Of a stretch of DNA of 35,208 nt, positions 17,343 to 25,361 are shown piece after piece. The notes beneath the pieces were generated by a model that was not told where the DNA came from, ran no database searches, and saw nothing but the letters and a program-made list of their open reading frames with translations. Position 1 is the first letter of the stretch. Every line of letters begins with the position of its first letter. Source of the stretch: Rikenellaceae bacterium. Lineage in GTDB: Bacteria; Bacteroidota; Bacteroidia; Bacteroidales; UBA932. The translations under genes and the position numbers were made by a program. Where the stretch lies: the NCBI GenBank assembly GCA_003513895.1, contig DOSU01000066.1:1-35208 (forward strand), in the 5' to 3' direction.

Positions 17343-20300
17343 TTTTCAGATTTAATTATTGCTTTTGAAGAGGAAATATATGAATACATAGCCGGGATGA
17401 TGTAAAGCGTGAAAAATGTGGCAAAAACAAGTCCACCGGCTACAGATACTCCCATTGAAATGCGGCTTTCCGCGCCTGCTCCGCTTGCAAATACCATAGG
17501 AGTAACCCCGAGAATTGTTGACAGGCTTGTCATTAAGATTGGACGAAAACGCGATGCCGCTGCTTCAAGAACAGCTTCATTTTTTCCTTTGCCTGTGAGT
17601 TTCTTCTGGTTTGCAAACTCAACCATGAGAATACCATTTTTGGATACAAGTCCAATCAGCATAATCAAGCCTATCTGGCTGAAAATATTCATTGTTTGGC
17701 CAAATACTTTTAATGAGACCAAAGCGCCGATTAGTGCCAGAGGAACGGTGAGCATGATGATGAGAGGATCTCTGAAGCTTTCGAACTGAGCCGAGAGAAC
17801 AAGATAGATGAGAATCAGGGCGAGAACAAATGCAAACAGTAAACTTGATGTGCTCTCTACAAAATCTTTTGATTGTCCGGATAGTGTCGTAGAGAAGTTG
17901 TTCGGATCCAGTTCTTTTTTCGCAATTTTGTCCATCTCTTCAATACCCTGCCCAAGAGTATAACCTTTGGACAAAGATGCAGACACAGTTGCAGATACAA
18001 ATCTGTTGTAGCGGAACAGCTGAGGCGGAGTGCTGCTCTCATTCATTGTTATGAGATTATCCAACTGAACAAGTTCACCTGCATCGTTTCTCACATAAAT
18101 ATTTGCAAGGTCAACCGGTTTGTTTCTCATACTCTGGTCTATCTGACTCATAATCTGATACTGTTTTCCGTTTCTTATGAAGTAACCTATCCTTTGTTCA
18201 CTCATTGAGAGCTGCAGAGTTTGGGCAATGTTCTGAATTGATACTCCCATAAGCGATGCTTTATCCCTGTCTATATTGATGTTCAATTCCGGTTTTGTGA
18301 AACGCAGATTAACATCTGAGTTGGCAAAAACTTCACTTTGAGCAACAGCTGTCATAAACTGAGGGATAACTACTTTAAGGGAATCCAGATTTTTTGCCTG
18401 AATTACATATTGGACCGGCATCCCCCCTCTTCTTCCGCCGAATGTTTGTTGCTGGTTGACGAAACTTCTGGCACCCGTTAGCCTGGCTACTTTAGGAGAA
18501 AGATTGTCGGCAATTTCCTGCTGACTTCGTTCTCTTTTGTTCGGATTAATAAGTGTTATTTGGAAGTAGGCCCGGTTTCTTCCTCCCATTCCAACCATCT
18601 GAAGTACCATGTCCGTTTCTTTGACCTCTTTTTCTATCGTGGCTTGTACTTCATCGGAGTATTTAACCATATAGCTGTAAGTAGCGCCTTCCTGTGCCGT
18701 ACTGGACAAACTAATCGCAGAACGATCTTCCAGCGGGGCCATTTCGGATGGTATGTCAACCCATAATAGAACAATAAACACCAGAGATATTGCAAGGAAT
18801 AAAACTGCCATCCATCTTTTTGTCATAAATTTTGACAGCGAAGATTGATATACATTATTCAACCACACAAAAAATGGTTCCGTATACTTATAGAATGCTC
18901 CCTCATGCGCGTCTTTTTTCAAAAGCTTGCTCGATATCATAGGAGTAAAAGTAAGTGCCACAAAACTTGAAATAAGAACAGCACCTGCGATTACAATAGA
19001 GAATTCCCGAAATAGGCTTCCTGTTACACCCTGAAGAAATACAATCGGGAAAAATACAGCAACAAGTGTTATTGTCGTTGCAATCACAGCAAAGAAAATC
19101 TCCTTTGAGCCCTCTATTGCAGCCTCTTTTGGATTCATTCCTCTCTCAATTTTGGTATAAATGTTTTCCATAACCACTATTGCATCGTCTACAACAAGAC
19201 CTATGGACAACACCATAGCCAGCAGAGTAAGAATGTTTATCGAGAACCCTGCAAGATACATAATAAAGAAGGTACCGATCAGGGAAATAGGGATTGCTAT
19301 TATTGGAATGAGTGTAGTACGCCAGTTCCTTAAAAAAAGAAAAATTATGAGGACAACAAGCAGGAATGCCTGATATATTGTAATCTGAACCTCATTTATT
19401 GAATCCCTTATAAAGATTGTATTATCAAATCCAACAGCAACCTCAATATCTTCCGGAAGACTCTTCTTAAGCTCTTCAATAGCTTTTTTTGCTTCGTCTA
19501 CAATATTTATATAGTTTGCTCCAGGCTGAGGAACGAGGTTACAGGAGACCATGGGAACTCCGTTTCTCTTAAGGATGGATCTTGTGTTTTCGGCATCTAC
19601 CTCGGCAACTCCAATGTCCGAAAACCGGACAATTCTCTCTCCGCTTTTGGCAATAATGAGATTGTTGAAATCATCAATGTCTTTTAACCTGCCAAGTGTT
19701 CTCACAGTGAGTTCCATTGTGGAACCCTCTACAGAGCCGGAAGGAAGTTCTACATTCTCTCTAGTAACTGCCTGGCGAACGTCAAGAGGAGTAATTTTAT
19801 AAGCAGCAAGAAGCAAAGGGTCCATTCGCATCCGTACAGAATACCTTTTCGACCCCCAGATGCCTACACTGCTCACTCCGCTTATTGTTTGCAGCCTTTC
19901 TTTAAAGTTTACCTCTGCAAATTCACTCAGGTCAATAATATCTCTGGTTTCGCTCTGAAGTGTGACTGAAAAAATTGGCTGAGCATCGGCATCTGATTTT
20001 TCTACTACAGGGGGATCAACATCCTGAGGAAGCCGCCTCATGGCGCCGGAAACCTTGTCTCTAACATCATTTGCCGCAGTTTCAAGGTCTACATCAAGAT
20101 TGAACTCGATATTAATAGAGCTGGAACCATCCCTGCTGGTGCTTGAAATAGCTCGAATTCCTGGGATACCGTTTACAGCAGCCTCAAGAGGTTCAGTTAT
20201 CTGTGTTTCAATAACATCGGCATTGGCTCCGGGGAATGAACACCTTACAGAAATCACAGGATTGTCTACACTCGGGTAATCCCTTACACCCAATGAAGTA

Positions 20301-20386
20301 AATCCGATAGCTCCAAAAATAACTATAAGCAGGCTCATTACTGTCGCCAGTACCGGCCTGTTTATGGTGGTAGTTGATATACTCAT
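17339..20386 (-). CDS. RND-family efflux pump (AcrB/HAE-1-like)
   Basis: The 1015-residue inner-membrane pump has the AcrB layout: TM1 at the N-terminus (MSISTTTINRPVLATVMS), a large periplasmic porter loop, TM2-6 with the proton-relay pair in GLVVDDAIVVMENIY (two Asp near residue 407), a second porter loop and a C-terminal membrane bundle. Conserved VISVRCSFPGANADVIE and GVTGSLFREFS segments support the hydrophobe/amphiphile (HAE-1) branch and not the heavy-metal branch. It works with the adaptor (upstream by 11 bases) and the TolC-like channel. The real substrates cannot be read from sequence. Confidence 0.95.
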   Translation of the reverse strand: MSISTTTINRPVLATVMSLLIVIFGAIGFTSLGVRDYPSVDNPVISVRCSFPGANADVIETQITEPLEAAVNGIPGIRAISSTSRDGSSSINIEFNLDVDLETAANDVRDKVSGAMRRLPQDVDPPVVEKSDADAQPIFSVTLQSETRDIIDLSEFAEVNFKERLQTISGVSSVGIWGSKRYSVRMRMDPLLLAAYKITPLDVRQAVTRENVELPSGSVEGSTMELTVRTLGRLKDIDDFNNLIIAKSGERIVRFSDIGVAEVDAENTRSILKRNGVPMVSCNLVPQPGANYINIVDEAKKAIEELKKSLPEDIEVAVGFDNTIFIRDSINEVQITIYQAFLLVVLIIFLFLRNWRTTLIPIIAIPISLIGTFFIMYLAGFSINILTLLAMVLSIGLVVDDAIVVMENIYTKIERGMNPKEAAIEGSKEIFFAVIATTITLVAVFFPIVFLQGVTGSLFREFSIVIAGAVLISSFVALTFTPMISSKLLKKDAHEGAFYKYTEPFFVWLNNVYQSSLSKFMTKRWMAVLFLAISLVFIVLLWVDIPSEMAPLEDRSAISLSSTAQEGATYSYMVKYSDEVQATIEKEVKETDMVLQMVGMGGRNRAYFQITLINPNKRERSQQEIADNLSPKVARLTGARSFVNQQQTFGGRRGGMPVQYVIQAKNLDSLKVVIPQFMTAVAQSEVFANSDVNLRFTKPELNINIDRDKASLMGVSIQNIAQTLQLSMSEQRIGYFIRNGKQYQIMSQIDQSMRNKPVDLANIYVRNDAGELVQLDNLITMNESSTPPQLFRYNRFVSATVSASLSKGYTLGQGIEEMDKIAKKELDPNNFSTTLSGQSKDFVESTSSLLFAFVLALILIYLVLSAQFESFRDPLIIMLTVPLALIGALVSLKVFGQTMNIFSQIGLIMLIGLVSKNGILMVEFANQKKLTGKGKNEAVLEAAASRFRPILMTSLSTILGVTPMVFASGAGAESRISMGVSVAGGLVFATFFTLYIIPAMYSYISSSKAIIKSEK

Positions 20387-20397
20387 CTTTAATTCTT

Positions 20398-21498
20398 TTA
20401 AATGTTAACGGGAATAACAGAAATCCCTTCCCTCAGCTGCATTAGACCTGTAGTAATAACAGTGTCTCCAATTTCTACACCGGAAAGCACTTCAAGCATA
20501 TCCGCAGTTCTCGTTCCTGTTTGTATGGGAACAAGTGTTGCCTTTCCCTCTTTTAACATCCATACAGAACGCCCCTTTACATCGGGCACAACAGCCTGGT
20601 TTGGAACATATATGTTTTCTTTACCGCTTGTAGTGTTAATTGTAACCTTGGCAGACATCCCCGGTTTCAACTTAGAACCTACATTTTTGTATCTTGCTCT
20701 CAACATTACAGTTCTGGTTTTAAGCTCAACAACAGGATCAATTGCATATATATTCGCCGAAAATTTGTTACTCATCCCTTCAACTGTAAACATAACATTT
20801 CCGCCGGGTTTTATGCTGTTGATATATTTTTCGGGAACCGAAAATTCAAGTTTTAAACTGGCTATGTCTACTAAAGTCGAAATTTTTGATCCGGGCTGGA
20901 GAAAAGCTCCCATGCTTATTTCTCTGAAACCCAGCACTCCGTCGAAGGGAGCACGGATCTTCATCTTCTCAATTCTAATTTTAAGTTGTACAATATCCTG
21001 ATTTAGAACATTAAACTCAGTGAGTACTTTGTCATACTCTTCCCTGCTTACAGCATCCTTTTCAAGCAAGATTTTCTGCCGTCCGAGTCTTTGTTCAAGA
21101 AGTGTGTACTGGTATTCTGCTTTTGTAAGCTGAGTAATCAGTTCATCATCGTTAAGCTTAATGAGAATCTCTCCTTTTTTAACAAACTGTCCCTCTCCAA
21201 AGTTTATTGCAATTACCCTTCCGGACAATTCGCTTACAACATCAACCTTCTCATTTGCCATAAGAGTTCCCATAGTCATGCGACCATCTTCGTTTGACAT
21301 AAATTCGGCTATATAAACAGAAACAGGCAGTGACTTTCCAGCTCCGCCTTGTCTTTGGCCACCTGCATCGGATTTGGCAGGGGTCGTTTTACCATCGTTT
21401 AAATCCGGTTTGTTTAAAAAACTATTGTAAATAATTACCGAAATAACCAGAACAACCGGGATACTGATATAAAGAATAACCTTTTGCGTTTTTTTCAT
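20398..21498 (-). CDS. RND efflux periplasmic adaptor (HlyD/MFP family)
   Basis: The membrane-fusion protein has about 366 residues. An N-terminal membrane anchor (about 7-27) carries no lipobox. A lipoyl/barrel-sandwich segment (VDVVSELSGRVIAINFGEGQFVKKGE and later KIRAPFDGVLG) flanks a helical hairpin, followed by beta-barrel and membrane-proximal domains. It bridges the RND pump and the TolC-like channel. The open frame also permits TTG at 21499-21501, but the ATG at 21496-21498 is the better start. No consensus promoter is clear in the 80 bases between this gene and the CDGSH gene upstream, so it may share that transcript. Confidence 0.93.
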   Translation of the reverse strand: MKKTQKVILYISIPVVLVISVIIYNSFLNKPDLNDGKTTPAKSDAGGQRQGGAGKSLPVSVYIAEFMSNEDGRMTMGTLMANEKVDVVSELSGRVIAINFGEGQFVKKGEILIKLNDDELITQLTKAEYQYTLLEQRLGRQKILLEKDAVSREEYDKVLTEFNVLNQDIVQLKIRIEKMKIRAPFDGVLGFREISMGAFLQPGSKISTLVDIASLKLEFSVPEKYINSIKPGGNVMFTVEGMSNKFSANIYAIDPVVELKTRTVMLRARYKNVGSKLKPGMSAKVTINTTSGKENIYVPNQAVVPDVKGRSVWMLKEGKATLVPIQTGTRTADMLEVLSGVEIGDTVITTGLMQLREGISVIPVNI

Positions 21499-21577
21499 CA
21501 AAGTTTAGTTTACTCATGCTTTGACCAATATAACGCTAAAAAGTTTAAAACCGAAAAGTAAAAAAAGCTAAAAAAAA

Positions 21578-21757
21578 CTAATAGCTTCTCTGAGTATGGG
21601 ACGTGTCGCAAAAAGGTTGGTTTTTTGACTTGCTGCAACGACAAATGTAGCAATTGTCTTTTTCTTCTGCTCTTCCTCCGGGGAGTACCAGAGTTGTTCG
21701 TCCTTCAACTTTAAGAGGACCTTGCGGGATGGCTGTTAGTTTTACCTTATGAACCAT
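21578..21757 (-). CDS. small CDGSH-type iron-sulfur protein
   Basis: A 59-residue protein reads from ATG at 21755-21757 to TAG at 21578-21580. Its C-terminal half CRCSKSKNQPFCDTSH places Cys39, Cys41, Cys50 and His54 with offsets 0-2-11-15, exactly the 3Cys-1His ligand spacing of mitoNEET-type [2Fe-2S] proteins. The motif reads CDTSH in place of CDGSH. The N-terminal GPLKVEG segment is also usual in bacterial members. An extra cysteine (Cys36) precedes the ligands. Upstream in frame there is a stop three codons before the ATG, so the start is secure. The protein should be cytosolic and may carry electrons or a labile cluster. It is divergent from the RNA methyltransferase gene and 79 bases upstream of the RND adaptor. 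Confidence 0.88.
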   Translation of the reverse strand: MVHKVKLTAIPQGPLKVEGRTTLVLPGGRAEEKDNCYICRCSKSKNQPFCDTSHTQRSY

Positions 21758-21765
21758 AGTCTAAA

Positions 21766-21799
21766 ATTGGTTAGAATTTATGTTTAATCCCTATATTTG
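21766..21799 (+). promoter_or_regulatory. promoter of the methyltransferase-Moco operon
   Basis: ATTG (21766-21769) and TATATTTG (21792-21799), 22 bases apart, resemble the Bacteroides -33/-7 pair. Transcription would start near 21803, leaving a leader of about 12 bases before the ATG at 21815. Confidence 0.55.
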
Positions 21800-21807
21800 C
21801 AAATATA
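21792..21807. promoter_or_regulatory. 16-bp palindrome holding a -7 box on each strand
   Basis: TATATTTGCAAATATA is a perfect palindrome. Read in either direction its first half is a consensus -7 element TAnnTTTG, so it could serve both the plus-strand methyltransferase gene and the minus-strand CDGSH gene. The minus-strand reading lacks a good -33 element. Confidence 0.5.
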
Positions 21808-21814
21808 ATAAATT

Positions 21815-22351
21815 ATGTTCAGAAAATTACTTAACAGCGAATTAGGTCGTTTATCAAAAGAGGAGTTCCGAAAAAAAAAGAAACTTCCGGTGGTAATAGT
21901 GCTTGACAACATACGGAGCCAGCACAACATAGGAGCAGCGTTCAGGAGTGCAGACGCATTTTGTGCGCAATGCCTCTTTTTATGCGGTATATGTTCTGTT
22001 CCGCCAACTCCCGAAATTCATAAATCGGCACTTGGTGCCGAAGAGAGTATGGAATGGCACTACTTCGAAAAAACTGAGGATGCTATTCTCAAATTGAAAA
22101 ACGAAGGTTATAAAATCCTTTCTGTTGAGCAAACGGAAAACTCAACCATGCTCAATAAACTTGTTCTCTCCAAAAATGAAAAGTATGCATTTGTATTCGG
22201 AAATGAAGTGAAAGGAGTTGCACAGGAGATTGCAGACATTAGCGACTTGGTTGTAGAGATACCACAGTCCGGGACCAAACACTCAATAAATGTATCCGTG
22301 AGCATTGGCATTGTATTGTGGGAAGCTGCCAGAGTGCTAAAAGGAATTTAA
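21815..22351 (+). CDS. TrmH (SpoU)-family RNA methyltransferase
   Basis: This 178-residue protein is essentially the SPOUT catalytic domain alone. It has the three SpoU motifs: VLDNIRSQHNIGAAFRSADA (motif 1, with the Asn and Arg of the active site), FGNEVKGV (motif 2), and HSINVSVSIGIVLWE (motif 3), which form the trefoil knot that binds S-adenosylmethionine. Such proteins 2'-O-methylate ribose in tRNA or rRNA. The target cannot be told from sequence; the short length is like TrmL and similar single-domain enzymes. It heads the Moco operon, with moaA starting one base after its stop. Confidence 0.9.
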   Translation: MFRKLLNSELGRLSKEEFRKKKKLPVVIVLDNIRSQHNIGAAFRSADAFCAQCLFLCGICSVPPTPEIHKSALGAEESMEWHYFEKTEDAILKLKNEGYKILSVEQTENSTMLNKLVLSKNEKYAFVFGNEVKGVAQEIADISDLVVEIPQSGTKHSINVSVSIGIVLWEAARVLKGI

Positions 22352-22352
22352 G

Positions 22353-23156
22353 ATGCTTAATGATAACTTCGGAAGAAAACTTACATATTTGAGAATATCT
22401 GTAACAGACAGGTGCAACTTAAGGTGTACTTACTGTATGCCAGAAGAGGGGATAAAACTGTTAGACCATAATAAGATTCTCTCATACTCACAAATTGCAG
22501 ATTTTACAAAAATTGCAGTTTCTTTTGGGATAACAAAGGTCAGGCTCACCGGTGGAGAGCCTTTGGTGAGAAAAGAAATTTCTACTCTAATAAGAGAAAT
22601 TGCAAAAATCGAGGGGATAACCGATTTGTCATTAACAACAAACGGCCAGCTCCTCGCCCCAATGGCACAGGAACTTAAGGATGCGGGCCTGCATAGAGTC
22701 AATATTAGTTTAGACACAATTGACAAAGAGAGATATATGAATATTACCCGGGGAGGCAATATTGAACGGGTATTCGAGGGCATTTCAGAAGCAAAAAAGG
22801 TTGGGCTTAGTCCAATCAAGATAAACTGCGTTGTTCAGCAAAACAGCAGCGAGGCAGATGCCACGGCAGTTGCAGGATTTGCAAAGAGAGAAGGGCTTTA
22901 TGTGAGATTTATCCCTATGATGGATTTGATAAAAGGAGAATTTGGAATTGTTGACGGAGGAGACGGAGGGAACTGCGCAATTTGCAACCGCTTAAGATTA
23001 ACCGCAACCGGGATATTAAAACCATGTCTTTTCAACGATTTAGGATTTGACATTAAAGAATTTGGCGCAGAAACAGCAATTAAGCTGGCTGTTCAAAACA
23101 AACCAGCAAAAGGGGGCTGCAACAGTTCCGGAAATTTTTACAATATTGGAGGATAG
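22353..23156 (+). CDS. moaA: GTP 3',8-cyclase MoaA, shortened form
   Basis: This radical SAM enzyme turns GTP into 3',8-cyclo-H2-GTP, the first step of molybdopterin synthesis. The N-terminal cluster ligands are Cys21, Cys25 and Cys28 in DRCNLRCTYC. The C-terminal cluster follows C-x2-C-x13-C at Cys208, Cys211 and Cys225. The GTP-contacting arginines appear as Arg14 and the two in CNRLRL. The protein ends in the conserved Gly-Gly tail (FYNIGG). At 267 residues it is well below the usual 320-340; about 50 residues are missing between RFIPMMD (around 185-191) and the second cluster, compared with my recollection of the S. aureus enzyme. All catalytic residues remain, so I expect it to be active. 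It is followed by moaC after two bases. Confidence 0.9.
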   Translation: MLNDNFGRKLTYLRISVTDRCNLRCTYCMPEEGIKLLDHNKILSYSQIADFTKIAVSFGITKVRLTGGEPLVRKEISTLIREIAKIEGITDLSLTTNGQLLAPMAQELKDAGLHRVNISLDTIDKERYMNITRGGNIERVFEGISEAKKVGLSPIKINCVVQQNSSEADATAVAGFAKREGLYVRFIPMMDLIKGEFGIVDGGDGGNCAICNRLRLTATGILKPCLFNDLGFDIKEFGAETAIKLAVQNKPAKGGCNSSGNFYNIGG

Positions 23157-23158
23157 TT

Positions 23159-23620
23159 ATGGAAAATATGGAAAAACTCAGTCATACCGATGCCGGAGGT
23201 AGAGTAAATATGGTAGATGTAGGAGAGAAACCTATATCCAAAAGATCTGCAAGAGCAAGAGGTCATATCTCTCTTGCCGCTGAAACAATTTCTCTTATTA
23301 AGGAGAATAATCTTAAAAAGGGAGATTTGCTTGCGACCGCAGAAATAGCAGGAATCATGGCCGCAAAGAAGACTTCGGAACTAATTCCTCTGTGCCACCC
23401 TTTGCTACTTACCAAAGTGGGAGTTTATCTTACTACAGACCCGGACGGAGTTCGGGCAGAAAGCTATGTAAGCTGCACAGGCACAACAGGCGTTGAAATG
23501 GAAGCTCTCACTGCCGTAAGCACAGCCTTACTTACTGTTTACGATATGTGTAAGGCAGTGGACAAAAAAATGGTGATTGACAGAATCGAACTGCTGGAAA
23601 AGAGTAAAAAGGCAATTTAA
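23159..23620 (+). CDS. moaC: cyclic pyranopterin monophosphate synthase MoaC
   Basis: The 153-residue protein converts the MoaA product into cyclic pyranopterin monophosphate. The family signatures are complete: GGRVNMVDVGEKPISKRSA near the N-terminus, KKTSELIPLCHPL with the catalytic His, GVEMEALTAVSTALLTVYDM, and CKAVDKKM with the conserved Asp and Lys. Length is normal for MoaC (about 150-160). The first ATG lies two bases after the moaA stop; a second in-frame ATG three codons later is an alternative start. Confidence 0.95.
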   Translation: MENMEKLSHTDAGGRVNMVDVGEKPISKRSARARGHISLAAETISLIKENNLKKGDLLATAEIAGIMAAKKTSELIPLCHPLLLTKVGVYLTTDPDGVRAESYVSCTGTTGVEMEALTAVSTALLTVYDMCKAVDKKMVIDRIELLEKSKKAI

Positions 23621-23632
23621 AAAGTGGACCGG

Positions 23633-24565
23633 ATGAAATCTATTGAAATTATATCTGTTAACATCTCAGAGAAAAAGGGAGAAATCAAGCTTCCCACAGA
23701 AAAAATAATCCTTACAAGGGAGGGGATATCCGGTGATGCTCATGCAGGAAAATGGCACAGGCAAATTAGCCTGCTCGGAGTGGAAAGCATTGAAAAATTT
23801 TCTTCAATTACAGGCAGGTCATACAATAGCGGTGAATTTGCCGAAAACATTACTACAAAAGGACTACAACTCAACAGTTGCAAACCCGGGGATGTATTTA
23901 AGAATTCCGAGGTAGAACTCATGGTCACTCAGATTGGCAAAAAGTGCCATGGCGACGGGTGTGCTATCTTTCGCGAAAGCGGGGCATGCGTTATGCCAAA
24001 GGAAGGGATCTTTGCAAAAGTAATTTCCGAAGGTCGTTTAAAAGCCGGAGACACTCTTGAGTATGTTCCAAAAGCAATAAAAATTGGAGTTATAACACTT
24101 AGTAACAGAGCATTTGAAGGGGTTTACGAAGACCTGAGCGGTCCAGAAATTATAGGCATAATAAATCTTTACGTTTTAGAAAAAGGGTGGCAGACGTCTG
24201 TCGTATACAGGCTTTTGCCCGATAGCAAAGAGAGATTGCTCTCCACTCTTACAGAGATGATAAATGAGGGGACTGAAATTATCATAACAACAGGCGGAAC
24301 AGGTATTGGCCCTCAGGATTTCACTCCTGAAGTTATTAAGCCTTTACTGGACAAAGAGATCCCCGGGATAATGGAAAATATCAGGCAAAAATACGGAGCA
24401 ACCAAGCCAAATGCGCTCTTAAGCAGAAGTATAGCCGGCCTGGCAGGTGAAAGTTTAATATTTGCGTTACCGGGAAGTGTGAAGGCTGTTAAAGAGTATA
24501 TGACAGAAATTTGCCCGATGCTTGAGCATATGATTTACATGAAAATGGGGCTGGACAATCATTAA
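23633..24565 (+). CDS. MOSC domain - MogA/MoaB fusion protein
   Basis: Two domains occur in one chain of about 310 residues. Residues 1 to about 145 form a MOSC domain (GISGDAHAGKWHRQISLL, GEFAENITTKGL, and a cysteine in KKCHGDGC like the conserved MOSC Cys). Residues from about 150 form a MogA/MoaB/Cnx1G domain with ITTGGTGIGPQDFTPEV and FALPGSVKAVKEY. MogA adenylylates molybdopterin before metal insertion; MOSC domains handle sulfur or Moco in sulfurases and reductases. The fusion suggests passing of pterin between sites, but this is inference. The ATG at 23633 is preferred; GTG at 23624 would add three residues. The modB-like gene follows after ten bases. Confidence 0.88.
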   Translation: MKSIEIISVNISEKKGEIKLPTEKIILTREGISGDAHAGKWHRQISLLGVESIEKFSSITGRSYNSGEFAENITTKGLQLNSCKPGDVFKNSEVELMVTQIGKKCHGDGCAIFRESGACVMPKEGIFAKVISEGRLKAGDTLEYVPKAIKIGVITLSNRAFEGVYEDLSGPEIIGIINLYVLEKGWQTSVVYRLLPDSKERLLSTLTEMINEGTEIIITTGGTGIGPQDFTPEVIKPLLDKEIPGIMENIRQKYGATKPNALLSRSIAGLAGESLIFALPGSVKAVKEYMTEICPMLEHMIYMKMGLDNH

Positions 24566-24575
24566 TAAACAAGAT

Positions 24576-25361
24576 ATGCCAAAGGGAAACAACTTCAATT
24601 ATACACATTCGCTCTTCGGTTTTCTGGGTGGAATAATTCTTTTGTTTCTAATTGCTCCTCTTGCCGGAATGTTCCTTTCAGTTACAGTTCCGGAGCTATT
24701 TGCTACCCTTGAAGACAGGGAGGTGGGCGAGAGCATTTTCCGAACACTTGCCATCTCGGCGCTTGCAACCGCTGTTGCTTCAATCTTTGCTTTGCCCCTT
24801 TCATATATTCTTGCAAGAAAAAAGTTCCCGTTAAAAGGCCTTTTAGAGGCAATTATCGATTTGCCTGTTATGATTCCACATTCCGCTGCAGGGATAGCGT
24901 TACTTGGATTTATATCAAGAGATTCTGCGCTGGGTTCGTTAGCATCCTCATTCGGATTAAATCTTGTAGGTTCAAATGTTGCCATTGCCATGGCTATGGC
25001 GTTTGTGAGCCTTCCTTTTCTCATAAATTCCGCAAAAGATGGATTTGCAGCTGTTCCCGTAAGGCTGGAACAGGCAGCAGAGACTCTTGGTGCATCAAAA
25101 CTAAGAGTTTTTACACAAATCAGCCTGCCTTTGGCAAAAAGAGCAATTTTATCCGGATTGCTGCTGATGTTCGCAAGGGGGATGAGTGAGTTCGGAGCTG
25201 TAGTAATCGTTGCCTATCACCCGATGACAACTCCTGTGCTAATATTCGACAGGTTCAATTCATTCGGTTTATCATACGCAAAACCAGTAGCTGTAATTTT
25301 TGTGGCAATCACATTAATTCTATTCATTCTCTTAAGAATATATCAGAAAAGAAAATGCTAA
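24576..25361 (+). CDS. molybdate/tungstate-type ABC transporter permease
   Basis: The 261-residue inner-membrane protein has about six helices and the binding-protein-dependent permease signature with the EAA loop (LEQAAETLGASKLRVFTQISLPL region, about residues 165-187). It resembles the ModB/WtpB/CysT-type oxyanion permeases. The location after moaA, moaC and a MOSC-MogA gene points to molybdate or tungstate as substrate. The last seven bases overlap the ATPase start (25355-25361). A periplasmic binding protein (ModA, WtpA or TupA type) would be needed for import, and none is encoded in this window. Confidence 0.85.
   Translation: MPKGNNFNYTHSLFGFLGGIILLFLIAPLAGMFLSVTVPELFATLEDREVGESIFRTLAISALATAVASIFALPLSYILARKKFPLKGLLEAIIDLPVMIPHSAAGIALLGFISRDSALGSLASSFGLNLVGSNVAIAMAMAFVSLPFLINSAKDGFAAVPVRLEQAAETLGASKLRVFTQISLPLAKRAILSGLLLMFARGMSEFGAVVIVAYHPMTTPVLIFDRFNSFGLSYAKPVAVIFVAITLILFILLRIYQKRKC

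Noticed and set aside
17339..20386. Heavy-metal (CusA/CzcA-type) RND pump
   Set aside because: The N-terminal and TM4 motifs fit the HAE-1 drug/amphiphile branch better, and no metal-resistance genes are near.
20402..21001. Antisense ORF of 199 codons over the RND adaptor
   Set aside because: It is opposite a well-conserved MFP gene and looks like a shadow of its hydrophobic and polar codon pattern.
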